Assembly (NCBI RefSeq): GCF_000143415.4
Contig: NW_003314394.1
Coordinates: 295,995 to 359,994, forward strand
Source of the DNA: Selaginella moellendorffii
Lineage: Eukaryota; Streptophyta; Lycopodiopsida; Selaginellales; Selaginellaceae
Length of the DNA stretch: 64,000 nt
Direction of reading: 5' to 3'
Part shown: positions 43,112 through 52,901 of the stretch, in pieces
Layout: each line of letters opens with the position of its first letter
How positions within the stretch are numbered: position 1 is the stretch's first letter
Translations under genes and position numbers: made by a program
Notes under the pieces: model-generated
What the model was told of the DNA's origin: nothing
What the model saw: the letters and a program-made list of their open reading frames with translations, nothing else
The model's database searches: none

Positions 43112-46100
43112 GATAACCTTTCCATTTGACTAAATATTCTTTGGTATAACCATTGTGTTTCTGGTGACATGATAAGATGTTTTCAACTTTGTATTTAGAT
43201 TCACCACCCCACAACTTCTGGTGGCAGAAAAATCTCCTCTTGACATGCAATATTTATAATGTAAGGAGCCAATAAATTGGTATGAAATACATTATGAATA
43301 TTTGATATTTCCGTAGGAAGATCCAACTAATAGGATACATCACCAATTCATTTTAAAACTATATTTTGGTATCAACTTCCAAGACAAAGATCCCTTAATA
43401 TATAAGTTTCTAGAAAATAACCAAACCAGATAATCCTCAACTTGAGCATTCACACGTTCAATCTACCCATCGGTTTGAGGATGATAAGCTATACTAAACT
43501 TCAACTTGGTGTTGAACAACTAAGATTGTGCCCCAAAACTTCCCCATCAATCTCAAATCTCTATTTGAGATCATCTCTTCGAGAAGACCACAAACCCACA
43601 CTACTTCATGGAAAACAACTTTGCTACTTACTTCATATTTACTATTTCCATAGTTGGAATGAAGTGTGCAATCTTCAACAACCAATCCACAACCACCATC
43701 AAAGTATCATAACCCTTAGAGTTTAGCAAGCAAGTGATAAAGTTAAGTATCACACTCTAAAATGGCCATGCCGGTGCTGGAATGCATTAAAACTTCCCAG
43801 CCTGCTTCTTAGTTTTGCGCTTACATTGCTATGTAAGAATAGGCATAATCTATTACCTTCTATACTAGACCAAAAAAAACCCTTTTTCAATGAAGTAAGA
43901 GTTTTTCATTTTCCACCATGTCCCGCTGCCGAAACATCATGATGTTCCTGTAGAAATAGTTGTCACAGATCCTTGGAAAGAAGATACAATCTTTCTTGCT
44001 TATAGAAAATAAGCCTATCTTGAACTAAGAAGTGAAGCTTTACATTGGCATGATTAGCAACTTTCACTGCTTCGCTACTAAGTTTTACTTCACCAACTTT
44101 GCATGGTGCAAGATTGCCTTCTCCAATGGATCACTTCCATATAAAGCTTGAACATCTTCCAACTAGTCTGAATTGATTGCCGACATTTCTCAGAACTAAG
44201 CCTGACAACTCAATGCATCTGGAACAATATTGTTTTTACCAGGTTTATAGATGATTTCAATATCAAATCTAACAAGCTTTTCTTGCTAACGTGTCTACTT
44301 CGGCATAAACTTTGGCTATGTAGCAAAGTAGCTCAATGTGTTATTATCCATATAAACCTTGGTATGTCCACCCAAATAGTGTCTCTAGTGTTCCAATGCC
44401 AACACTATAGCAAATGTCTCTTTCTTGTACATTGGCTATTTTCATTAGGTCTCATCCAATTTCTTGAAATAAAATGCAACAGGACAACTGTATTGTCTTA
44501 GTGTAACACCAACTGCATTATCATAATATTGTTGCAACATGGCACCTATAGCATAACCAGATGCATCACAATGCACTTCGAAGTGTTTATCAAGATTTGG
44601 GATCTTGAGAATAAGAACCATAGTCAAGATCTCCTTTAACCATACAAAAACACACTGACAAGTTAGATGCTTTATTTTGTTAAAGTGGGACTTATTCAGT
44701 AAAGTGGGATATTAATTAGCATGTGTCCACATGCCATTTCTTAGTACTTAATTAATATTTATTAATATTTCTATCAGTTTTTTAATTTATTTTTTTATAT
44801 TTCACAATATTATAACACAAAATCATATGAAAAGTTTTTAATTTATAAATTATAAAGTTAAAACTTCAATTTTTTATTGTTGTTATAAAAATGGCATGTG
44901 GCCACACACCATAAGTGGGATAATGAAAAGTCCCACTTTAACGAAATAAAGCATTTAGTGTTTAATAAAATAGTATACTACTCTTTGTTAACTCAGTCAA
45001 TGAAAGAGCAATTCTTGCAAAATTGTGAAAAAACTTGCAATAGTATCCCGTCAAACGAAGAAAGGAATGAAAAACTAATATAATGGTTGGGACTTCCTAG
45101 GACTTCATCATTTTCACCTTCTTTTGATCCATTTCAATTACACCACCACCAACTATATATCCAAGAAAGTTCATGTGAAATTGTACAAAAGCACATATAC
45201 TTTCTTTAGCATATAGTTTGTGTTCATGCAACTTCTAAAACACCAGTTCCAATTGTTTCAAATGATCCTCCAAGGTTTCATTAAAGACTAGAACATTGTC
45301 AATATATAGGATAACAAATGCATCCAAATAATCTCTGAATATTCTATCCATTATTGCGTTGAATGTTGTTAGAGCATTATATAACCCAAACGGCATGACA
45401 AGGAACTCATAGGATCTGTATTGAGTCTTAAAGGCTATCTTTTCCACATCTTAATCTGCCACCTGTATCTGATGATATCCGAACTGCAAATCAAATTGCA
45501 TAAAGAGTTTAAGCCAAAGTACTTTTTACATACAGTCCCTTTGATATACTTGTTGAAGAAATCTATACCAAACACCATTTGAAAATCTGGTATCTTCAAC
45601 ATTTCTAAGTCCAAAACTGTATGGGCAATATCTGTTTTTAATCCTAACAACTCTACTAAGTCTTTAGATGTCACGCTATACATAGCTCCCATGTCAATCA
45701 TTACTTGGATTTAGTGTCCGTGGACAAAGCCTACTAAATACATCAATGGATCAGTGTTTGCATTGACTGCAAGAAAAATTTAAGGAAAGTAACAAAAGAA
45801 ATTCACCTCTTCTTCCTCATAGTCTGCATTGACCAACTCGTCAACCCCTTCAGCTTCACCACCACTATCTTCCCTCATGACATTAACACAAAATTTTGTC
45901 TTATGCTTGTTAGGACATTCTGAGGACTTATGTCCTACCTCTCCACAATGGAAACAATGACCCACACTACCTATTCTGCTAGGAGCAGGTTTCATAAATT
46001 GTTGTTATTTGTATCCACCAAGAAGAGGAACAAAGGACCTAGGACTAAAAGAAGCTACTAGTGGTTGCTAACCACCACCTATATTAACTATTGTTTATGA

Positions 46101-46250
46101 GCCTCTAGGGTGGAATTTTTCTTCCACCCTTTATTTTCAATCACCTTGTTTATTCCCAAAGTTCTTATTCTTGTCTAAGGTACCAGCATACTGCTGCTAA
46201 TATTGTTCTATGAAGGAGTGATTGAAAAAAACTTGGTATGTTCCCTCCTT
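43112..46250 (-). mobile_element. Old degenerate chromovirus (Ty3/gypsy with chromodomain), main part
   Basis: Minus-strand order from the right: CCHC gag knuckle (CFHCGEVGHKSSEC, about 45950); protease-like IDMGAMYSVTS (45700); RT pieces SYEFLVMPFGLYNALTTFNA and YIDNVLVF (45447-45290); RNase H start HFEVHCDASGYAIGAMLQQ (44600-44540); integrase-like sequence around 43450-43690; and a chromodomain start ending EYLVKWKGY at 43112. Many stops and frame changes show age. It is interrupted by copy A inside the chromodomain and by a MITE between RT and RNase H, and it abuts the 15-kb element at its gag end. Confidence 0.8.
44667..44954. mobile_element. 288-bp MITE with the termini of the 15-kb element
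   Basis: Inverted ends begin ATGCTTTATTT, include GTTAAAGTGGGACT, and close with the complement. They are flanked by TTAG on both sides (44663-44666 and 44955-44958). Each subterminal region carries the GGCC-type palindrome (about 44717-44739 and 44889-44913). The interior is AT-rich and non-coding. The ends match those at 46251 and 61474. Confidence 0.8.
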
Positions 46251-46692
46251 AAGCTTTATTTCATTAAAGTGGGAATTGTCATTATCCCACTTGTAAAATA
46301 AGGTTTCCAAACCTTTATATAGTATATAAATATAACAAAATTCAACTGCATTGAGGCACATGCCATTTTATTTTAAACAAGGAAATGTCTACTCAATCAC
46401 TTCTCCTCCCCCTGCCACTGCTTCACCTCTCTCTTCTCCTTGTCATCGTCATCCAATTTCTTTCCATCCTTTTAATATTGGCTCAGTTGCTCCGAGTCTA
46501 GGTGGAGCCCAAGTCCCCATTCAATCTTTACTTTCCCCTTATTAATAAAACAACTTCGTAGACTTCCAATAACATGCTATAACACTTCTAGTATAATGCA
46601 AATCCTCTCAAAGAATTGTCTTTTAATATTAATACAATGGCATGGAACCCCATGCCATAATAAGTTACATTTTTAAATAAATATATGCCATC

Positions 46693-49365
46693 TTAGACTG
46701 TTATTTTTTGCCTCCAACGCCTATACAATAATCTTGGAATTTCATCACTCTCCACACTATCAGGATTTAAACCCAATAGTAATGCCATCTCTTCTCTAAT
46801 ACGTCCACGCTCATGTTCAGTGGTCGAAAAACCCATCTGGTTGAGCAGATTATGGAGATGTGGATAGTGCTTGGCTAGACAATATACATGCCATAAATGA
46901 TGACTGGTGTCTTTCCGATCAAATGGCTTCTGATATACTGTTCCATCTGCCATTTGGTTGATTTCTGCAGCCACCTCCTGGACTGGCTGGTTCTCTATCA
47001 CCATCGCTCCAAGCCGTTTTGCAAGGTGCCCCAGAACATACGGTTTCTTCTCCCTAGTTTCCATACTGCAAGAGATGGGGTGCACTGCATATGTGTGTGT
47101 GTTCGCTGCAGTTTTAATCGGCGAGTCATCGATAATGAGGATTTCACTTGACCTAGCAGTCCGGTTCATCACTACAGCCTCTGGCTTGACGAAGATGGGC
47201 TTACTACCCCTCACATGGACCATAGTCAAGCAATCCTCCTGCGTTAGGAGAAAGTCAAATGGTAATATTACTCGCGTCTGATCGTGCATCATCTGTAGCA
47301 ACGTTAATGCATTGTGGCGCATCATGGATGTCCAAACTCCCAATTGCAAATTGAACCCGCCCCTCTGTTTTAAGTGTTGCATGGTCATTATTAGATCCCG
47401 CAGTTTCTCCCGTGTGATTAATGTGAATCTGTCTCTTTTGACCAACTTGCGACCGCAGGCTTTGGAGGGTGCAGTGACATTCGAGGACGAGCCACGCTCA
47501 TGGGAGAAAAGGACACTGTTCAGATCAAAAACGATACAGTACCTTTACCGTGACTCTGAAATGAAATGCGTCAGCATAAAAAATGGTACAAGTCAATTTT
47601 ACCATCTACAATATTAGCGAATGGTGCTCCCGATGGTCGTTGAGAGGGTTTTGGTCGAGGAAACGTGAAGGGCGGAAATACTCTCCTCTGCAATGTGGGG
47701 TCAATCGCATCCGATGGCGTGTGGGCACATGCCATTTCAGCTGTAGACTCTGGTACAACTGGCTCAACAGTGGCATGGGGTGGTTCCGATGGCGTGTGAT
47801 CACACGCCATTTCAGCTGGTGCCTCCATTGGCAAAGTGGACATGACCGAACAGGCAGTAGGGGCGGTGTAGGGAGGTTCCAACGGCGCGTAGTCAGACGA
47901 TTGGGCACACGTTGAGTCCGTTGGAAATGAGGATACGACCGGCTTGGCGGCTGGGGCGGCCTAATGCGGGTCCAATGGCGCCTGGTCACCGTCAGTTGGA
48001 TACGTGGACAAGATTGACTCAGTGGTATGGGCAGCATCAAGTGGAGTGTGGTCAGCTTGCTTGGCGTTGATATGGATAGTAGCCTCCACCAGCTCTGATG
48101 ACTCTTGCAGCCAAGTAGAGTCCACTGGCGGATCCATATGCATGTCCAAATATCTCCCTTTGATTGAGATGGTATCCTCCCGTGCTACTAAAAACAAACT
48201 CATTAGCACATTGAATCGACTATACTGTATTTACCATCAACTGCTATTGAGGAACTAGGACCGATATCACTTGGGCGCACTACTAATTCTAAAGGATTGG
48301 ACATACGTTTCAACCCTTGCTTGGCACTATCCTTCCTCGACACTAAAGGCTAGAGTTTGTAAATTCAACTGAATAATCTCTACTTACCATTTGCTCTACG
48401 ACCTACATGGACAATGTTAGAAATGGTAAAAGGTTAGGAATGGATGTACTATTATTTACCTGATGGTTTGTCTTGTATGACCTTCCTCCGCTGCTCTTTG
48501 GCCACCTCATGCTGGCCATCATCGTCATCATCGTCGTCGTCGTTATTGTGATCGTCACCATTGTGAGGACCATCCAAGTCCTCTTCGTCCTCCTCTTCTT
48601 CGTCCTCCTCTTCTTTGTCCTCCTCTTCGTCCTTCTGCTCTTCCTGCTCATTATCTTTCTCTGGCTCCTCATCTCCCTCCTGCATTTCTTCCATAGGCTG
48701 CTCAGGCTGGATGGCTTGTTCTTCGAGGACCATCTTGGGAAAATCATCTGGCTGAGTCTCCATCTCAAAATACAAGACATCCATAGCCTGTTTTAGTGCA
48801 TGACCTAGGACCGTATCCTCACCCGACTGTCTTAACATGGTTTCTACACGTTCTTGAACCCTTCGAAGACGACGAGATGAGAAAAACGTGGCCCTGACTT
48901 GAAAAGCATCCCTCATCCATTGTACCTCTCTATTGAGATTGGGGAAGGGGAGTCCGCCATAGGAATCTGAGTCAGGAGGTGGTGACTGCCTGCTTTCACT
49001 CAGCCCTTGATCTGCAATGAATGGCATGAGCACATACGCCATAACCACGAGGCATTACCTATCATCTTTTCGTTGCCCTTCTTCCTTTTCGAATCAAACG
49101 CCTCTGATCCTGACGACTGTCCAACGTGCTTTCGCTTTTTATGACCACTGTCAGTTTGAGCTTGGCTGGTGCTTGCCTATTTTGCCTTTGAAGAAGTGTC
49201 TCCTGCAAGGAATGGCATGAGACCACACGCCATTGCAAATATAATTTGTACCTCCTTTTTTTTTATTGCTTGTCTGTTTGTCCTTTTTCGATGCGCCACC
49301 AGTGCGCTTTTCAGTCCTCGTGTCTGAATATTCATAACGATCTATAATCAAAATGGCGTGAGGCC
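46693..49365 (-). CDS. Transposon gene: charged N-terminus plus FCP1-like HAD domain
   Basis: This is a multi-exon gene with the boundaries partly inferred. N-terminal exons (from about 49365) encode basic tracts (TSNKKKG, GHKKRKHV, SKRKKGNEK), then LNREVQWMRDAFQVRATFF and a long Glu/Asp run (48450-48700). A Pro/Thr-rich section (47620-48258) contains a repeated EMACxHTPS block that is the palindrome in coding form. The C-terminal HAD/FCP1-like domain reads CIVFDLNSVLFSHERG (about 47540), GVWTSMMRHNALTLLQMM, EILIIDDSPIKTAANTHTYA, and ends in the frame closing at 46693. Motif I is DLN instead of the catalytic DxDx(T/V), so phosphatase activity is doubtful. Stops at about 49184 and 47960 in otherwise continuous frames suggest this copy is decaying. 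Confidence 0.5.
47714..47810. repeat. Two palindrome copies within coding sequence
   Basis: 47714-47737 and 47789-47810. The second, ATGGCGTGTGATCACACGCC plus AT, is a perfect palindrome. On the minus strand both encode EMACxHTPS in the same phase. Confidence 0.8.
49021..49042. repeat. Palindrome copy in an intron, 7-9 nt from a 3' splice site
   Basis: On the minus strand the arm CATGCCAT is followed by TCATTGCAG and then exon sequence that continues the charged protein frame. Confidence 0.75.
49211..49234. repeat. Palindrome copy in an intron, next to a 3' splice site
   Basis: On the minus strand CATGCCATT is followed by CCTTGCAG and an exon. The arrangement is the same as at 49021 and 53572. 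Confidence 0.75.
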
Positions 49366-49537
49366 TCACGTGACCTTACCTTGTGCAGGTTATGAGCTCG
49401 GCCCAACATGGGTATCTTCAACAGTAGCTGTTAACGCCGTTTCAGCATCTGGGGGTGGCCACGCTCCTGCATACAGAGCTTGTGAGATAACATTTAAACT
49501 TAAAGTGCGTACTCACCAGGTTCGCAGAGAAGTTACT

Positions 49538-50181
49538 GTTTTTCTTTGGCAATTGTAATTATATGCTCCATTGAAGTCACCTCTTCAATGGAGTTTGTCA
49601 CCGCAACACACGGGACACCCTTGAGTAGTGCGGCTCGAAAGAATAGTCCGCCGCAGTTGTACTCGACAACGCATTTGCCCTTGGAGTCGGAAGCAGGTGA
49701 CCCACCCGCTATTGCGTTGAAGACCCAGCTGAGCATTTCCCATGCTGCACCTGGAGCTTTCTTTGGATTCGAAAGCTCCATAGCTGTCTTCAGTTCCTCA
49801 GGCACGGGTAAATTGACCTCCCTCAGATCAATTCGATCGGCCTTGTCGAATGAAGCTGGGAAGTCACTCCAGTCCCACTCTGCTGCAGGACCAATAACAA
49901 GGGCGAGTGTGAAGATGCGGACATTCGTCGGTATCTTCTTCTTAACCATTATCCCATGGATCTCCCGCATCTCCTTGCCTTTCAACCGAGCCTTCACCTC
50001 GTTCAAGGCCTTCCAGAACTTGTGATAGGATTCGGAGTCGTAGATCATATAGTGGACTGAAGATTCCACCTCCGCAAGTCCCACCATTAAGTCAATGATG
50101 GAGCTGACTTCGTCTGCATGAGTGATCTCCTCGTTTGTGAAGTCCATCACACAAAAGATGTTCTTGACCTGCTCTGATATA
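49538..50181 (-). pseudogene. C-terminal part of the ParB-like transposon gene (possible methyltransferase-like fold)
   Basis: The frame starts immediately beside the inserted composite (ISEQVKNIFCVMDF) and runs about 210 codons to the stop near 49533. Features: YDSESYHKFWKALNEVKARL, NVRIFTLALVIGPAAEWDWS and VVEYNCGGLFFRAALLKGVP then CVAVTNS. The last block resembles the SAM-binding loop of N4/N6 DNA methyltransferases (pattern V-D-x-F-x-G-x-G-x-x-x-x-A-A-x-x-x-G-x-x-C-x-x-x). No intact DPPY motif is visible, so activity is doubtful. It is separated from its N-terminal part (52902-54756) by the nested retroelement. Confidence 0.45.
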
Positions 50182-50285
50182 TGTTAGGATCCTATCCCTT
50201 ACACCCTAAACCAACTGGCTAAAGGGGTGATCACTTGATTGTAGGGCCCTTTCCTTATCCTATTATCCTGACCTGGTGCCTAACA
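50182..50285 (-). repeat. 104-bp TRIM LTR
   Basis: On the plus strand it reads TGTTAGGATCC to GGTGCCTAACA. It is near identical to 52794-52897, 63380-63483 and 63670-63773. Confidence 0.85.
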
Positions 50286-50471
50286 ATCCTCCCCCTCGTC
50301 AAGGAATGATCGTCTGTGATCATACTTAGGCCACCATCCGGTCACCATGGTCCTTCTCATAGGGTCTACCAAACCTTGGTTCTCCCTCTAGATCCACCAT
50401 GTTGAATATTCCTTCAGAATATTCCTGCCCCACTCGTCAGCCACGAGAATCGAACTGGGCTCCGATACCAA

Positions 50472-50645
50472 TGTTAGGATCCTATCCCTTACAATCCTCC
50501 CCCTACACTACCTCAAAAGCTCCACTGCGCCGCCGCTCCACTGTGAGCCCTAGGGTAGGTTAAGTCCCTTACCCTAACATGCCTTAATATACCCTTGAGC
50601 CTCCCTTTGACCGACGTTGACCACGTAGTCAAAGCTGGCGCCTAA
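50472..50645 (-). repeat. Hybrid LTR of copy B (gypsy 5' part, TRIM 3' end)
   Basis: On the minus strand it begins TGTTAGGCGCCAGCTTTGAC as in the copy A 3' LTR and keeps GGAGCTTTTGAGGTAG. It then switches to a TRIM purine tract and terminal TTGTAAGGGATAGGATCC then TAACA. Confidence 0.75.
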
Positions 50646-50721
50646 CAATTCTTTCCCCCCAACAAAGTCCTTGTCCCAAGGACGAGTTGTACCGGTGATC
50701 ACCCTTTCTGGGGAATCTTGC

Positions 50722-52683
50722 TCAAGCTCCTGGTCCATCTTCCACAGCCGTATACATCAAGGAGGCATTGGGCCCGTCACTCCGAGATAGTACACCTTTC
50801 AACTGGCTGACATAAAATACCGGATGAATTTTCACCCCAACTGGCAGCCGCACTCGATAAGCCGCTTTACCAATGCGCTCCAGCACTTCATATGGACCAG
50901 CATATCGATGGGAAAGTTTATCACTCTTCCCTGTCCGTAAAGGCACCAAGGTGTTCCGCCGCTCACTTGACGGAAAGATCACTCGCACAAAGACGAGATC
51001 ACCCACCTTATATTCCCGGAATTGGCGATGCTCATTAGCAAACTTCTCCACTCTATCCTGAGCTGCTTGCAAATTCCGTTTGCACACCACCAGAATCTCA
51101 TCAAGTTCTGTGGCCAGATCAGTTGCCTCGGAATCAAGCTTTTGTTGAACGTCCTTACTCAAATGCAATCCCAACTCCACCGCTGTTCGAGGATGCCTTC
51201 CAAACATGGCAAAGTAAGGACTTAGCTTGGTTCCACTGTGTTGGCTATTGTTGTAAGCAAATTGCACCAACGGAAGATATAGATCCCATTGTCCTTGCCT
51301 TTGACCAATGCTACAACGTAGCATATCCTCCACCACCTGATTCACACGCTCAGTTTGCCCATCCGTCTGAGGATGATCTCCACTCGAGAGTTTCAAAGTC
51401 ACTTGCATAGCCTTTGCAAAGATTTTCCAAAATCCACTGGTGAACTTTGAATCTCGATCACTAATGATGTCCTCCGGCAAACCAAAATCAGGAAAAACCT
51501 TCTCCAAGTAAACCGCCGCCAAGTCTGAGGCAGTGACAGTCTTCCGAAGAGCCAACAACCGCACATACTTCGTCAACCGATCCACTATGACCCATACTTG
51601 CTCCTTTTGCCTCTGTGTTCGTGGCAAACAAGTGATGAAGTCCATAGAGATACTACACCAACGGCTCTGAGGAATAGGTAAAGGTTGCAAAAGTCCCCGT
51701 GGCACCTTAACCCACTGACAAAGCTCACATGATTTACAATACTTGAGGATATCAGCCTTGTAGTGTCCAAGTTCACCGCAATGATGACAACCCTGTCTAT
51801 AATTCTTCACAAAGAACTTCTGCTTCTTGGACCCCTTTGCATCTGAAGTAGTCACCACCGACTTCAACTTGTGATGCTTGTTCCCATCTTTGTGTCCACG
51901 GCGATCATCACGACGATTCTCGACAGAAGGACTCCGCGAACGCTTGCGAGACTTGTGCTTGTCATTGTCAAGTCGACGAGCCGCATCAAAGAGCTCCTCC
52001 AAACTCTTTGTAGGTTGAGAATGACGCAAGTGTTGCCGCATGCTCTCACTATGTAGGCCATCAATGAAGTAGGACTTGTTCTGATCTGGATCCTTTGTTG
52101 GAACACGACTAATCGAGCGAGTAAGCTTCTCAATATAATCCCCGAGCGTCATTTTCCCTTGCTGGAAATGGCGAAGTTCTGTACGAGCATTCTCCACGTC
52201 GTAATGAGGGGCAAAACGTAAACGGAAAGCAGCCTCAAACTCATCCATGGTAGACACTGGTGGTTTCTTATCCGCAACACGGGACTCCTCAAGCCAATTC
52301 CACCATCGAAGACCCGCATCACGCAAAACCATCGGAATAGCCACTAAAGCCTCTGCATCTGGAGTTCCTCTAGCAGCCAAAAACTTCTTCACATTGGCTA
52401 GCCAAGCAAGACACTCGTCCACACCACCATCACCGGAAAAGGTTGGAATCTTGAGTCGATCTACCAAAGAAGGCTTACTTGGAGCGCTACCCCGTCCAGC
52501 CTCAAGTGCCTCAACACGCCCACGCATGGTATCCATCATGCCATGCATCTCGTCTTGCATCTTTTGCTGATTTTTATTAAGGGCTCGCAGCTCATGAACC
52601 ACATCTTGAATGGTCCAAATCTCCGCAGCTTCGTCGGCACCATCGTCGGCAATAGGATTCCAGCGTTCAGCTTGGTCGGCCAT
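50722..52683 (-). CDS. Gag-integrase fusion of gypsy copy B (internal deletion)
   Basis: An uninterrupted frame of about 653 codons starts at ATG 52683; the slightly longer frame opens with TTG. The N-terminal 300 residues are gag, including the first half of the zinc knuckle (CHHCGELGHYK). At about 51762 the frame passes directly into integrase at ADILKYCKSCELCQ. Protease, RT, RNase H and the start of integrase are removed. The parent sequences at the junction share AAGG-TGAT, so microhomology can explain the deletion. The integrase core is retained (MDFITCLPRTQ, SDRDSKFTSGFWKIF, HPQTDGQTERVNQVVEDM). Unlike copy A it has no premature stop. Confidence 0.85.
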   Translation of the reverse strand: MADQAERWNPIADDGADEAAEIWTIQDVVHELRALNKNQQKMQDEMHGMMDTMRGRVEALEAGRGSAPSKPSLVDRLKIPTFSGDGGVDECLAWLANVKKFLAARGTPDAEALVAIPMVLRDAGLRWWNWLEESRVADKKPPVSTMDEFEAAFRLRFAPHYDVENARTELRHFQQGKMTLGDYIEKLTRSISRVPTKDPDQNKSYFIDGLHSESMRQHLRHSQPTKSLEELFDAARRLDNDKHKSRKRSRSPSVENRRDDRRGHKDGNKHHKLKSVVTTSDAKGSKKQKFFVKNYRQGCHHCGELGHYKADILKYCKSCELCQWVKVPRGLLQPLPIPQSRWCSISMDFITCLPRTQRQKEQVWVIVDRLTKYVRLLALRKTVTASDLAAVYLEKVFPDFGLPEDIISDRDSKFTSGFWKIFAKAMQVTLKLSSGDHPQTDGQTERVNQVVEDMLRCSIGQRQGQWDLYLPLVQFAYNNSQHSGTKLSPYFAMFGRHPRTAVELGLHLSKDVQQKLDSEATDLATELDEILVVCKRNLQAAQDRVEKFANEHRQFREYKVGDLVFVRVIFPSSERRNTLVPLRTGKSDKLSHRYAGPYEVLERIGKAAYRVRLPVGVKIHPVFYVSQLKGVLSRSDGPNASLMYTAVEDGPGA

Positions 52684-52793
52684 CGCAACCAATCCTCTGA
52701 TACCAATGTTATGATCCGGCGCAAAAAGTCAAAGATCTCGTTGCCCTAGACTATGCTACGCCACCTCTTGAGGTTCCTATCCTCTGATACCAA

Positions 52794-52897
52794 TGTTAGG
52801 ATCCTATCCCTTACACCCTAAACCAACTGGCTAAAGGGGTGATCACTTGATTGTAGGGCCCTTTCCTTATCCTATTATCCTGACCTGGTGCCTAACA
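52794..52897 (-). repeat. 104-bp TRIM LTR at the right edge of the composite
   Basis: The same sequence as the other TRIM LTRs, adjoining a PBS-like TCCTCTGATACCAA. The flanking gene resumes at 52898. Confidence 0.85.
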
Positions 52898-52901
52898 ATC
52901 T

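Larger units (their letters stand above)
50182..52897 (-). mobile_element. Nested composite: TRIM-type LTRs with gypsy copy B
   Basis: Left to right: a 104-bp TRIM LTR (50182-50285); TRIM internal sequence with PBS (TTGGTATCGGAG on the minus strand) and purine tract; a hybrid LTR (50472-50645); the gag-integrase region of copy B (50722-52683); its 5' LTR remnant (52707-52778); and a further 104-bp TRIM LTR (52794-52897). The ends TGTTAGG and CCTAACA are shared. It interrupts the ParB-like gene. Flanks ATATA and ATCTC are not a clean target duplication. Confidence 0.75.

Noticed and set aside
48473..48796. Plus-strand open frame, very hydrophobic (Val/Leu/Phe runs)
   Set aside because: It is the complement of the Glu/Asp-rich coding tract of the minus-strand HAD gene.
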